DNA of 64,000 bases from Neurospora crassa OR74A (GCF_000182925.2 NC_026505.1:2852001-2916000), one strand, 5' to 3'. Shown: positions 52,084-64,000, counted from the stretch's first letter. Made by a program: numbers and translations. The notes: a model not told the origin generated them from the sequence alone.

Positions 52084-52390
52084 TTATTACGCTTAGAACC
52101 CACTTTTTTCGGCTTCAACTTCTTTCAACCGCTGCATCGACCTCAACACAACCCGATATGAAGCTTTTCACACCAAAAAGCCGGCTACTGGGCGCGCTGC
52201 GTCCACTGGTTCAATCAGCATTTCGCTGCGGTAACTTTTCGTAAAGATATCTTTTCTTCCTCGTCAAAAACGAGAAGAAACCTTCAAAACTTGGCGCCAA
52301 GAGAAGACGATGGCACGGACCAGAAAAGACGAGCAAAGCCAATAGAATGTTTACCTTGAGGTAGAAAAAAGTGGGTTCTAAGCGTAATAA
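52084..52390. mobile_element. 307-bp element bounded by perfect 27-bp inverted repeats (possible MITE)
   Basis: 52084-52110 and 52364-52390 are exact reverse complements over 27 bases, separated by 253 bases. The outermost bases read TTA...TAA, so a TA target duplication just inside is possible (termini then TTACGCTTAG..CTAAGCGTAA), as in Tc1/mariner-like elements. The interior has no coding sequence. A smaller imperfect hairpin lies near the centre (about 52252-52276). A non-autonomous DNA transposon is the simplest reading; a large regulatory hairpin is the alternative. Confidence 0.55.
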
Positions 52391-54234
52391 TCGACACCCC
52401 CAACAGTGGAGTGGAAACGCGATGTGACAGCAATGATCAGGAACTTTCCCATGTTTTTGCCCATCATATCCATCAGCCCCATCCGTCCCCATACCTCTCC
52501 CCCCTGCGTCTCCATCCGGTGTCCTGTCTTCCCCATTTCTACCACGGCAATGCCCAATCATGGCGAGCCAACCGCCAACTTCTTTCTTGTTGTCTCCGCT
52601 GACCATGGCCAGTTTGGCTGCAGCTCGACCAAACAGGCAGCCCCGGATTTGCGGATCGCTCGACGTCGGCGAGCTTCGAAGCTGAAAAAAAAAAAAACAC
52701 CGCGAAACGCACCTCGAAACAAAAAAAAGTAAAAAGTAAAAGCGAACGTGAAAAGGAGTCCACTGCAGAATGCATGCGATGCCGGACAAGGATCGGTCTG
52801 CCGGGTGTCCAACCCGTTGCACTCTGTCTCCCTACGGCTCCGCCCCATTGGCGGCTTCTACACTACCCGAACGCCGTTCCAAGAGGAACTGGACTGGATC
52901 AGCTCATGGCAAACGGCTCGGTACCTTGTGGCGCCTCTTCCAGCGGCCCCTCGATGCAACTTCTACAAGTCCCGGCCCAATAAGCGACAATCGCATTCGG
53001 AGTCAAGTCATGGCCTGCATTGACCCTCTGCATCTCATTTTCGCGGCTGTCTCGGAGCCTGTCTCTCCATTCCTCGTCCTAACGGAATCGATTGAGACAA
53101 TAATAGTCGCCGGCAAGGGGTTAAGCAAAGGGCTGGCGAGCTAGGGACGTTAGGACGGCGAAACGGGTGCCACAGGAGGGGAGCTGTGGGCGACACACAC
53201 TGTGTGTGTGGGCACCGCTGAGGTGTCGGACGGTACCGTCACCGTGGGCATCACTCCCCATCTGATCAAGGGGCAGAGACATCCCGTCCCGCCCTCCTGG
53301 CACTTCTGCCAACGATCCACGAGCCGCATTTCGGGCAGGCACAGCGGGGAGCAGTTCTACATAGTACGCTACAGGTACTGTATAGCGTGGTCTGCGGCGT
53401 ACACAGTATGCCATGTCCCCATGGCACACTCCGTCCGGAGGACAGAATCCTGTGGTGCCCGAGATTTCAAATGCCGCCCCGGACACCAGAGTCGACAATC
53501 ATACCTGCGGTCTGGCCATTTTGTCCTCCATTTTCCTGTCAGAATTGGACTTGGCATGGACATTCCTACCAAAAGTGCATCTACCGTAGGATAGTCCATT
53601 ATACCCAAGTTGGCCCGGTCACGGCACGCCTCGTCCCGTTTCGTCGAAAGCGGTGGCCACAAGCGAAAGTTGCAACGAAAGTTGCAACGCAGCAATCGTA
53701 TCCTTCGTCACTTCTCTCATGACTCTCCCTGTCCTTCAACGTCCCATCATCCTCCGCCGCCACCGTGGAAAAGATTGAGCATCCCTATTCCCCTCCTTCT
53801 TACAAAAAAGGCCGCCGGTCAACAAGCGCCCAACCGCCGCCAACCGCCACCAACCTCAGCTACTTTACCCGTGCCTGTCGCCGGTTTCACGACTGAGGCT
53901 TTTCCCGAAATTTTCGCAGTTCTACGCCCGAACCAGAGCCGCGAAACTCGAGCGCTATTACGAGATTGACGGTGTATCTCAATTGCAGCAAGCCGATCCC
54001 GGTTCCGAATTTTGGACCGGCCGAACAACAAAAGTCTGAACCCCTGATCCCTGAACACCCGGCCGGATCACAAATACACTACACAAAGCGGGATCCGCTG
54101 TGTTCCCATGCTGCCGGGCCTAGACTGTACCTACAATCTTCAATAGCTCCGTCACCAGGCACTTTGTCGGCGCCGCGTTCGCTCCCGTCCCGTTCCGTGG
54201 CTCCGAATTGCTTCGCCAACACAACTCCGTCCTG
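52391..54234. other. long upstream region of the Zn2Cys6 regulator gene
   Basis: No gene is evident in 1.8 kb. The stretch has an A13 run (52685-52697), a CACACAC-T-GTGTGTG odd palindrome (about 53196-53210) and a tandem 12-nt repeat at 53664-53687 centred on TTGCAA. It probably acts as an extended promoter and leader. Confidence 0.45.
53664..53687 (+). repeat. tandem 12-nt repeat containing TTGCAA
   Basis: CGAAAGTTGCAA occurs twice without spacer at 53664-53675 and 53676-53687, about 550 nt before the regulator ATG. Confidence 0.9.
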
Positions 54235-56826
54235 ATGGCTCCACCAACGCAATACAAGCCCATCCAACCGGCGCCGTTGAAGGTTGCGAAATCGGGCACT
54301 TCATCTGGCACCGGCCGTGTTAATGGAGAGAAGCACGCCAAAAGGGTCAAGGCTGTGACACAGGCTTGTCACACGTGCCGCCGATACAAGGCCAAGGTAT
54401 ATTCTAGTTCCCGATCTGATTTTTTGTCTTGAGACGCTGATGTTTTCGTCATTTTCACATTGTATAGTGCGATGGCCTTCGACCCAGATGCACTAGCTGC
54501 AAAACCAAAAATAAGCCATGCGGCTACGAAGGCGAGGAGGGCCAGTCCCGCCAGGAGGCGATGAAATCACGGCTAGAGGCATTGGAGAGATTGGTGACCG
54601 CCCTTCAGCAAAAGTCACCCGAAGAGGCTGAAGCATTGCTTCAGCGTATTCGAAATGCTGACGATATCGTTTCGCTTTCATCGGCTGCTTCCAGCGACAG
54701 TGGCGAACGCAATATTCCTGGACTCCATCGCAACGATTCGACGTCGCCCAGCATGGGCGGGTCACTTTCCGACTCATGGACATCACCATCATCTGTCCCG
54801 ACTGTATCAACCGACATCATCAAGCGTGCTTTACAATCAGCCTCGCCATCTGGCGACGAGTCGTCTGAAGGCGGTATGCAGCTTGTCTCAGATTCAGGGA
54901 GCGCCACGGCGCGCCTGCGTGTCGATCATTCGGCGTATCTAATTCGCTTCGTCCTTCCCAATGCGGACGCCACCCGTGCGGCTCTCAACAGTTTCTACAG
55001 CTCGAGCGGCAAGCTCTTCCATGTCTTCTCTCAGCAGGACATGGATCGGTTCTTCACAATTGTTTTTGGCTACGATGGACGACCCAACTATTCACAAAAG
55101 ATGGCGATATGCTGCCTTTGCTCAGTCGCTGCCGTTGGAATTCAGTACAACCCTGATGATTTCGAGAAGGGCTCGGAACACATCTTTTATGAAGTAGCCC
55201 GGCGGTATTTCGTGGACGTCCTCGAGGAATCATCACTTGATGCCATCAAGGTTTGCGCCATGTTGGCTTTCTTCAATGTCATGAACAAGGCCACCATTTC
55301 GCTTGCTTGGGTTGAACTTGGCATGAGCATGTCTCGACAATTCGGCTTGAATACCAGCATTCTGTTACGCGACGAACAGAACGACCACATGATCGACTAC
55401 AGGAAGACTTGGAGGACCTTGATGTTCTTCTCCAGTTGGCTTTCATCCACTTTGGGCTACATTTCCGGCAGCACTGGGTCAGACTTCCAGAAGTTTGTCC
55501 CCATTGCAGACGTTGAGCCTTATTACCCCCTTCAAGTGACCGAAACCGTACAGAGAGAGATGACCAAGATTTCGCTTCTCAAGGCTGAAATCCTGCGCAT
55601 GCAACTCGAGTTCCAGGATCTACCCAGACTTACCGTTGTTGCTAATGAATACCTCGAGAAATGGCATGAGAAGCTCCCGGTCGAGGTGCAGTTGGCCAAC
55701 CTTGCCAACCCTGGTCTCGATGACACAGTCCGAAGGTCCATCTATCACGTCCACCTGCTATATCTTGGTGCCATGCAGCTCTTGTACCGATGGATTGCTG
55801 CTCGGCTTATTCAAACGACCACTGTTAATGGCAGGGAGGTCATTGTCCCTAGCGAGTCTGTTCCTGAAGAAGACCGCAAGCTACTGAAGCACGTTTCGCA
55901 GGGCCTCGTTGCTGCGAAGCACTCGGCCCGTCTGCTTGCTTTGCTGCACGGTGAACGTGGTATCTTTCAGCGCTGCTGGTTGGTCATGTAAGTTTTGACG
56001 TCATTACCATCCAACATAATTTTCGATCGCATCAACTAATACACTGCGAATCAGCTTCCAATCCCATACCTCATGCGTCGTCATCTTGCATTCGGTTGCG
56101 CAGAAACAAGTTCATGGCTTCCCGGTCAGTTCGTGGGCTCCGGACCTCAAACTCGCGCAGCTGTGTCTGGATACGCTCGAGTTTTGCGGAAGAATCGACC
56201 CGGTTGCTCTTCGCTTCCACGTGCGACTATCTGCCATCTTCAAGAGCCTAACAGCCGCTCTTCCAAGTAATGACAACCAAACGACCAGGCAAAGGACGGA
56301 AGACTGGGTGACCATGCCTCCTGATTTCCCTCCCATCCCTGGTGCTGCCGGAGTGAACAACAGCGCAGGTACACCACTGGTAGATCCGGAACAGCTTGAG
56401 GAGCCAGATCCGGAGTATCTTCTCACCATGCCAAAGAATGCCAAGGAGCGCGTGGTTGTGTTGTCGCACTCACTGTTGTCGGCACTTTGCCGACCTTGGG
56501 GTGGTGACGAGGCGGGACCGACGGGCACGGCTTGCGCCCAGGGGAAGAGCAGCGTTGCGACTGTGGTCAAGGAAAAAGCGGTGGATGAGGAAGATATTCC
56601 AGCATCGTCGGCGACGTTTCGTTGGGATCACACGGGCCACCTGGGATCGCGCGGCATGAGCAAATTGGCGAAAGAGCTGGGGTTGACAAAGTCGACTGAC
56701 GAATCGGGTCTGGGCTCTTGCTCTACTAGTGAGGTTAACCTGGGGAGCGACTGCAGGTTCTTGGATAGCGAGGACCCGCACGGTTGGCAGACAGCGCCAG
56801 AGTACATCGACATGTCACAATATTGA
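54235..56826 (+). CDS. Zn2Cys6 transcription factor
   Basis: Three exons (54235-54396, 54468-55987, 56055-56826) with 71- and 67-nt introns give 817 aa. The binuclear zinc cluster is perfect: Cys45, 48, 55, 62, 65 and 72 with C-x2-C-x6-C-x6-C-x2-C-x6-C spacing. Intron 1 falls exactly before Cys55, a placement that confirms the splice. A short linker and a heptad-like dimerisation helix follow (MKSRLEALERLVTALQQ). Residues about 195-480 are the fungal-specific transcription-factor domain (LIRFVLPNADATRAALNSFY, SLAWVELGMSMSRQFGLN, YRKTWRTLMFFSSW). Nuclear, DNA-binding, usually to CGG-type half sites. Target genes are unknown; no metabolic cluster next to it points to one. A very long gene-free upstream region hints at complex regulation. 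Confidence 0.94.
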
Positions 56827-58470
56827 CCATAATGGGGCGGCGGCGATGGTGGAAAGGGCTGGTCAGGGACATGATTTGATGTTAGCGGGCTGGAACTGTA
56901 GCATCTGGTTAATCGGGGCGTGCCGGTTTGTGATTGTTGCATAGTACTAGTGTTGGTGTCTCCATTTTTGAAGTGCTGTGGGGTTGGGGCATCAGTGTGC
57001 GATTTGAACTTATTTTGTTGTATTTTCCTTTTTTTCCTTTTTTCTTTTGTCAAATCGAACAGGGTGTATATTAGGCTCAGAGGATGTAGATAGCACTATG
57101 CATTTTGAACAGCTTTTGTGTGTTTTGGAACTGAATGAGAATCTGACCGTAAGAGACATTGTTGAGCCCCCTTTTTTTTTTTTTTTTCTTCTTTTTTTCT
57201 TCTTTTTTCTACCTCCCCCCCTTTCAGGTCATTTTTATGTCACCTACTGACGGGAAAAGGGGTCACGCGTGGTGAAGCCCTATAAGGCAAGCTTACACGG
57301 TGCCCAAATTCGTACTAGCGACGCCCCCCAGTTTGTCCCGTCAAGGGAATTGATACACTATACTCCAATCAAAGTTCAAGAAGAAAGCACTAACATAGAA
57401 ATTCCCCCTTCCCCTTCCCTTTTCCTGCCCGGAACCGGAACGGGCATTCCACTTCGGTTGAACAATACCGGGCCTCTACTGCCCCTGCCCATTTTTCGGA
57501 CACTGCACCTCTCCCGTCACTGGCACTTCAGCTTCGCGCAGCTTCGGCTTCATCATGGAAACTTCCTGCTCTGATCACAACGTTGTTCACGGCGCTTCTT
57601 TGGATGACGCGAATGGCCACTTGTGTCCGACCAGGGGATGCACGTCGTCGTGGCGCTTGGGACTTGTCCCTTTTCGTCCTGGGCTCTTCCCGGCTCCCGC
57701 TTTTCGTTACAGGGGAGCAACCCCGCCCAGCTCTCAGCGCTTAAAGCCATCCTCGAATCCAGCATCGGTGACCAACCATTGCCGACCATGATGCCGTCCT
57801 CGCGACAAGTCATGTCAACACAGCCAGTCAAGCACTCGGCCCCTGGCAAGGCACTGGCACTGACCGGGGGATCGGCTATTGCCCAAACGGTCGGGTCACC
57901 TGTATCACGCGGATTGGTTGCGGCGGCGCGCTTGCGCTTGTTCGTCCGGTGTCCAGCCTGTCCGTCGTTTCAAGACGCGCTGCATTTGCACTGCATCGGG
58001 CTGCAGCGATGGCATCAACGGCATCCCGTGCATGTAGGACCTGCCACCACATGCCACACCACATGGGTCCCGGGGAACGTCTTCAACCACTCCCGTGGAC
58101 CGTTCTGGAAATGGAAATGGGCATTATTGCAAAAAGCTGGGTTCAAGGTGTGCTCAGCTTCTGTCACAGGGCTGTGACTGTTTTGATGTCTGGTCTCTGA
58201 TGGTGGTGTGGATGCTGGAGTGTCGTGGTAGGGTTACTTCTGTTGCTGATTTCTCATGGCTAACACCGTCCAGACACTCCCGTCACCTTTATGTTCATAT
58301 CTGTGCAAGTTTCCTTTTCCCTTTTCAATTTGGTGTTGCACGTCGAAGACCACTTCTGCACACAGGCGTTTGGTTCCTTTCCTTCTTCCTTGTTTCTTCC
58401 TTTCCATACTTGCATGTTGTCTTGACCGTGCCGCTCGGGGCGACCTTGGTCAGCTTACTCGAAGTATCTA
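56827..58470. other. upstream region of the giant ankyrin gene
   Basis: The stretch contains a T16 run and pyrimidine tract (57167-57223). A plus-strand frame from ATG 57555 has no domain and is probably a leader ORF. No other gene is recognised. An extra 5' exon of the ankyrin gene cannot be excluded. Confidence 0.45.
57167..57223 (+). repeat. pyrimidine tract with T16 run
   Basis: C6 followed by T16, then mixed CTT runs and a C-rich end. Confidence 0.85.
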
Positions 58471-61400
58471 ATGGGGTTCTCCTGGAAACCACAACAACAA
58501 CAACAGCAACTTCACCCTAACCAACCGGCCCTCATGGCTGACCACGAGATCGAAGAGGCCAAGCGTCTAATCCTCGCACGACGAGCCTCCGTCCAGACCA
58601 AGAGCAGCGACCAATCCTTCGGTCGTCTTCGTACCCGATCGCGGACATTCTCCAACTCTCAAAAGCCCTTCACTTACCAAGAAATCAACCAGGTCCTCGA
58701 CGAGGTGGTGGATGCAAACGGACCTGTGGGTGTGATCAAGGCCCTCCTGGTACTCGGCGCCGACGTCAACTTTTCCAAGAGGAGGAGCGTGGACACCTGG
58801 AGCAAGCTGACTGGGAGGAAGAACGAAGGCTGGCGCAGTGATATCCTCATCCGAGCAACCGTCCGATGTCCCTCCGAGACTGTCTACGCTATCGCCCATC
58901 ACGCCGACCAGGAGAATCTCGATGGCGCCTTGCATCATGCCATGCTAAGGGGCAACCTCGCTGTGCTGCAGGCATTGCTTGATCACGGCGCAAATCCTGT
59001 TCAGCTGCATGATGACTTCCTCGACCTTATATCCCGCAACCACGTCGATCTCGTACAGGCTATCCTGGCTGGCCACCGACTGCCGTGTCTCCCATGTCGA
59101 TCTACTGGATTGATGATAGCTGCCAAGAACGGGTCGCTAGAAATCGTCAGTCTGTTACTCAAATGCTGGGCCGATGTTAATCACGACGGCGGAGCTGCGT
59201 TGGTGGCAGCTGTAGAAGCCCGTCGCCCCGATCTAGTTGCGGTTCTCATCTCTGGCCCGGTACAGCCCTCTCCTCGTTCTTTGGACGCTGCTCTTGGTCG
59301 GGCCCATAAGGAAATAATGGCACGTTCAAACGAGGAGCATCGGGAAATCATCGAAATGTGTTTGTCTGCCGGTGCTGCAGGAGAAGAGACGACCCGGCTT
59401 GTGACGGAGGGTGTCGTAGCCGCTGTACGAACGAGACACATCCAGTTGCTAGACACAGTTCTCCGGGTCAAGAGGCCACCGCCACAGTATGAAGCAATGG
59501 CAATGGTGGATGCAGTCAAGGCGCAACACATTGATGTTCTGAGTAAGCTGCTTGTACTGAAGCCGCAGTCCAAGAGCCTCGCGCTTGCGGTTTCCCAAGC
59601 AGTCGAAATACAGAACCGACAAACGCGACACGACATTACTCAGATACTCATCGATTCGGGTGCTCAGGGGTCATGTACGGCGGAGGCCTTGGTCAAGATC
59701 GTCAAGATAATTGTTACCGAGCCCGGGATGCCCCACAAGACGTCTTTAGATCGAGCGATGGACAAGAAGCTGTTCCGTCTTTTGCTTCAGCAAGGAAAGG
59801 CAGATGTGAACTATGAAAATGGCGAAGCTTTGCAGATTACTGTCCAGAAGCCGTGCCTGGAGATTGCTGAGGAGATTGTTAGTAGGGAACCATCGCCCGA
59901 AGCATTGGGTACTGCCTTGCCTTGGGCAATGGATCTCGTCAACCCGAGGGCCAGGGAGTCGATGATTGAGCTCCTGCTTCGAAAGCACATTAATGAAGAT
60001 GCTGTAGGAAAAGCCTTGGTTCAGGCCTTTAAGGAAGGGCCTGATAATGGGTAGGTGACTCCCATATGGTGAGTAGAAGAGCAAACCGTACTAATCAGAG
60101 TACGAGACAGGCCCCTCGTCAAGTTACTCCTCACTCGTGCATCCGTTAATCATAACAATGGAGAAGTGTTCATCTTCGCGATTCGCCAATACCGACCCGA
60201 GACGTTCCGAATGCTCCTCGACCAAGGGATTAGCTACAAAGCGCTCTTCACCGCCATCAACGAAGCCCTCAAAACCTCTAGGACGAACAGGCGAGCGGTT
60301 TTTACGGATCTCATGAGTCGCCTACAGTTCGACCATCTGAATACTGCATTGAAGTACGTTGTTCTCGAGGCCGACACCGACCTGACTCTGGCCAAATCAC
60401 TACTCGAAGCAGGAGCCGAGGCTACACACGAGAATGGTGTCTGCATTAAGAATGCAGCCTCCAATCTCGATCACGATACCCTTGGTCTCCTGACAGAATA
60501 CTCCGGCACTCATGACAGCATCTTCACGCAAGCTATGACCGGTGTCGTCAACCGTGGAAAGCAGTGGGTTGCCTTTGAACATGTTGAGGTCATGAAACTC
60601 CTCGTCCGAGGAGGGGCCTCTACCCAGGTTATCAACAAGGCTGTGGTGGAAGTCGTCGACACTTTGGCCTGCAAGGAGTCACAGATCGAGCTGGCCAACA
60701 GATTTCTCGACATCTTCTTTGCTGCCGGCGCCGATGTCAACTATGAAAACGGAAAACCGGTCGGAATCGCCGCCAGTCGTGGTGATCCGGTGCTTCTTGC
60801 GCGGTTGCTTAGTAATGGTGCGTCGTCGATGACTTCCACACATGCTCTCTCAACTGCTATAATGGCGCACCATGACGAGAACCTGTTACTGCGGTTGATC
60901 GACGTTTTTGCGGATAGGCGAACTGCGGCACCGGATGTGAACCAGTCGATTCCGGGCATGCCATCGCCGATCTTTCTGTGCCTCAAGTCGTACCCCAAGT
61001 CGCTGGCCCTGTTGGATAGTCTCGTCGGTGCCGGGTGTGATCTCGAGTCCACCGTGCTGTCGGATGTTTGCCCTGAGGAGGAGTCAACTGAGAAGAAGGT
61101 GCGGGCTGGAAATTTTGATGAGCCGGTTACCGTCTTGTTATGGGCTCTTTTGCCCAGGAATAGCCAGATTGATCCTGCTGTCGTTAATGGGCTTGTTCGT
61201 CACGGTGGTAAGTGCGGGTCAGTCTGAATGGCATTAACTTGTGCGCTAACAGATCCAATAGCCAACACCGCTTACGCGTCGCCGAGAACTCATACTACCG
61301 CTTTGATATTGGCGGTCAAGTCAGGAAGAGTTGAAGCCGTGCAGACACTCCTCAATGCCGGTGCCAAAGTCACTGCCAAGGACAGCCAGGGACGTTCCGC

Positions 61401-62877
61401 TTTGTACATTGCCGCCAGGTTGGGCAATGCGGATATTGTGGCCGCGTTGCTGAGGATCAACTCTTCCCTAAACGATGGCAGTCTCCATGAAGCGTCGCGT
61501 AACCTCCACACCGGTGCAATGCGCCTCTTGGTTGAATGCGGCCATGATCCTAACTACAGGTCAAGCAAGCATGACGGACGCACTGCCTTTGGTGAGATGG
61601 CTCTCAAGGCCACTGTGCCTCGCGATATTTCCATTGCTGAGGAAGCCGTCGAAATTCTCTGCACCGGCGGTGCCAGCCCTCTGCTCAAAACCAATGGAAA
61701 GACAATCCTGTTCTTGGCCTTGGACAATATGGACAACGAAGCCATGACCCGTCTACTCCTGGACAAGCATCTGTATCGCATCCTCAACAGCCCGGAGAAT
61801 ATGTATGTGGAGGATATCTACCACTACTCGCCAACCATGTATGTCAAGAAAGGCATGCTTCAGGGACCAAGGACCGCCGGTCTGATTGAGATTCTGGAGG
61901 GCCATGGCGGCGAAGACCGGTACTACGCTACTATGGAACAGAAACAACCACATGATGCTGTAGGTATGCCCGAGGAGATCCAGCAGTTCGAGCGGGAGCG
62001 CCGTGCGCGAGAACGACGCATCCGGGAAGCAGAAGAGGAACACGCCGCCACCCTGCGTCGCGAGTATGAAAAAGCCAAGACGGTCGACGTGATCGAGGAC
62101 TTGCATCACAACCGCTCATACCGGCATTACGAGGACATCTCTGACCAGCACCGCCGGAACAAGTACCTCGATCACCATACTGACGTCACCATCAAAACCG
62201 AAGCGGCCCTCGTCGACAACTCCCTCAAAATGCACGGCGCCAGCGTCGACAACGCCATCCAGTGGCAACGCCACAACAACCACATGGCCATGGGTGTCAA
62301 CGCCGCTCACGTCCAGCGCGATATCAAAATGCAGCGGCACGCCGTTGATCTGACTATTGGCCGCGATGCCGCCCAGCTTAACCGGTCCATCGCCATTCGG
62401 CACCACAACGACGGGATGGTCATGGCCTCGCAGCAGCGTGGCGCCCAGCTAGCGCACATGCGCCACGAACACCACCAGGTCATACAGCAGCGGAAAGACC
62501 ACGGCGTTATCGACCACATCCACGCCGAGAACCGGCACGCGCTCGAAATGCGCGCGGGCGCCCAGCGCCATGGGCAGGCACTCGCGCACCAGCGATCGGC
62601 GCACCAGCTGGGCATGAGGAATCGCGCGGATTACTATAACCAGGGACTGGAGTTCCAAGGGAGAGCGCAGGCGATGCATGAGAGGCATATTGAGGGCATT
62701 CATCAGAAGCATATGATGCTGGCGGGGGCGAAGCATACGATGAACATGACGGAGTTGGGGGCGCAGAGGGGAAATATTATTGGGCAGACTAATTTGAATG
62801 AATTAAGGCAGTGGTCGGCGGCTGGAGGGGGGAGGAGTATTGGGTATGGAGGGGGCAGAGTGCAATTGCTAAATTGA
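58471..62877 (+). CDS. large ankyrin-repeat protein with coiled coil and His/Met/Gln-rich tail
   Basis: Three exons (58471-60050, 60111-61207, 61253-62877) with 60- and 45-nt introns give 1,433 aa. Joins read GPDNG-PLVKLLLTRASV and LVRHG-DPIANTAY, both continuing ankyrin helices. Most of residues 70-1120 are degenerate ankyrin-type helical pairs (VIKALLVLGADVNF, STGLMIAAKNGSLEIVSLLL, IDVLSKLLVLKPQ, ALILAVKSGRVEAVQTLLNAGAKV). A strongly charged coiled coil (EEIQQFERERRARERRIREAEEE) begins near residue 1133. From about 1175 to 1410 follows an unusual segment rich in His, Met, Gln and Ala, and the end is Gly-rich. No NACHT, F-box or kinase domain is seen in these exons. The likely role is scaffolding; no specific function is assigned. 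The ATG at 58471 follows many stops, though an upstream exon is possible. Confidence 0.87.
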
Positions 62878-63989
62878 GTGTGCGTTTGGAAGAACTTTGG
62901 CGAGAAAGAGATGAAACGACGGGAAAGCATCGAAAGAAGGGACGAAGAAAGAAGGAGGTGCATTGGAAGGCAACTGAAGGCCCAAAGAATGACGCGGAGA
63001 TATGGCTGGCGTTTTGCGGATTTTTGATACCATAAACATAGCGTTTATCTTTTATTTAGACCTTTATATCTTCAGAATGTATTTCTTTTTTCATCAATCA
63101 TGACTTTTGAAAATAAGGAAGTTAGAGTATGTTATTCACAAGACGCTCAGGGGGTGATTAGGTAAGTGTTAAGGGTAGGGTAAGGGTTAGACGTGGGTGG
63201 ATAAGGGAAGCAAAACTGGACATAATCACTCGCGAGCCTTGTGGCCATAACCCCCCGATGAACCATATTAAAGAAGCATAATGGAGGGACTTGCCTGCTA
63301 ATATGCATTCTTCCGGAATGCCTCCCTTCAAAACAAGATTTTGTGGTCTCATGACGGAGTGAGTGACCACTGCGCCTGCGGTACGTATGAAATTGGTGCA
63401 AGTAGAAAGCCACACCTAGCTCCCACCACCACACTGCACCAGCCACAACCCCTTCTCCGAATTTTGCGGAGAATAGAGTGGATGCCGCCCCGTTTATTAT
63501 CTCCGGTGGAGTCACCTATGCCGCTCGGTGCGGGGACGCCGTCCCGTCATCAGCGCGGCTCTCTCCGTCCGTGGCACTTGTGGGAACACGGAATCTCGGT
63601 GAGTTCGTCTGCTGAACAGAACTTGCTTATCAGCAGTTACATGAACCGTTCCCTCTTTAACAACGGACAACGTTTCATCAGCATCCAGCGGCCCATCCCT
63701 TCAGTTGAAACTCGGTACTTACTATTTCAGCCTGCTGACCGAACGACTGGACGTCACACTGCATCTGCTCACCGATTGACCGATAAGCTGATCGACCAAA
63801 ACGACCTAATGTAACCTCTCTCTCCATTTAATTTTATTCATACATACTCTCTCACCTCATTATCGTGAATGACGTGAATTCCACCACCACCACTCGGCCG
63901 CCGTGACCACACATCCCTAAACAAACACATCTACCGCCGCCCCTACCTCAACCAAACAACACAATAAGTACCCCGAGAGCTGAATCACC
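62878..63989. other. intergenic with telomere-like sequence
   Basis: The gap holds the 3' side of the ankyrin gene and the promoter of the gene starting at 63990. A degenerate TTAGGG-like stretch lies at 63169-63190. Open frames around 63341-63814 have no domain. Confidence 0.45.
63169..63190 (+). repeat. short interstitial telomere-like repeat
   Basis: The sequence reads TTAAGGG-TAGGG-TAAGGG-TTAG, four imperfect units of the fungal telomere repeat TTAGGG. Confidence 0.5.
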
Positions 63990-64000
63990 ATGGCCGACTA
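63990..64000 (+). CDS. start of a gene cut by the right edge
   Basis: CACCATGGCC is a very good fungal start context, preceded by C/A-rich leader-like sequence (CCTCAACCAAACAACACAATAAG). Only Met-Ala-Asp can be read, so the product is unknown. Confidence 0.4.

Noticed and set aside
57555-58177. Open frames upstream of the giant ankyrin gene
   Set aside because: There is no domain and no splice pair that brings them in frame with the ATG at 58471; most likely leader sequence.

Overview
The window reads as nuclear DNA of a filamentous ascomycete, most likely a sordariomycete close to Neurospora/Sordaria. Genes are mostly intron-poor and about 3-4 kb apart. Nearly all introns are short (45-85 nt) with GT..AG ends and CTNAC/CTAAC-like branch sites. 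Coding frames favour C at the third position, and a tRNA-Gln gene is interrupted by a 15-nt intron after position 37. The protein set (CFD1, AdoMetDC, a CYP53-type P450, Zn2Cys6 regulator, berberine-bridge-type oxidase, F-box/ankyrin proteins) fits the same group. I saw no rDNA, no CRISPR array, no large transposon and no clear RIP-degraded block.

Layout. 1-9 kb (minus strand): the N-terminal part of an F-box protein cut by the window edge, a four-helix membrane protein with a long Pro/Gln tail, S-adenosylmethionine decarboxylase (spermidine synthesis) with a 506-nt leader lacking any AUG, and CFD1 (cytosolic Fe-S assembly). CFD1 is divergent from a plus-strand 867-aa protein with a fourfold 48-nt in-frame repeat and adaptor-binding-like DFGDF/DDDWGE motifs. 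14-16 kb: a CYP53-like P450 with a GC-AG intron, then tRNA-Thr(AGT). 17-24 kb: an RRM protein, a Lys-rich/Gly-repeat protein with a 308-nt intron, and tRNA-Gln(TTG). 25-35 kb: an FAD/NAD-binding oxidoreductase followed by an F-box/ankyrin locus made of one broken ankyrin relic, one gene whose 3' end is altered by a perfect 32-nt tandem duplication, and one intact gene with a leader intron and an overlapping upstream ORF. 36-40 kb: a mitochondrial-type short-chain dehydrogenase and a convergent metallophosphoesterase. 42-48 kb: a secreted FAD-linked oxidase next to a major-facilitator transporter. 48-54 kb is largely gene-free and carries a 307-bp element bounded by perfect 27-bp inverted repeats. 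54-63 kb: a Zn2Cys6 transcription factor and a 1,433-aa ankyrin protein with a coiled coil and a His/Met/Gln-rich tail. A new gene probably starts 11 bases before the right edge.

Most genes are unrelated housekeeping or metabolic units rather than one pathway. The two associations worth noting are the F-box/ankyrin cluster, which shows birth and decay of paralogues, and the oxidase-transporter pair. Multi-exon genes are given as one span, with exon limits in the evidence. Splice sites were placed by eye from consensus, frame and family conservation.
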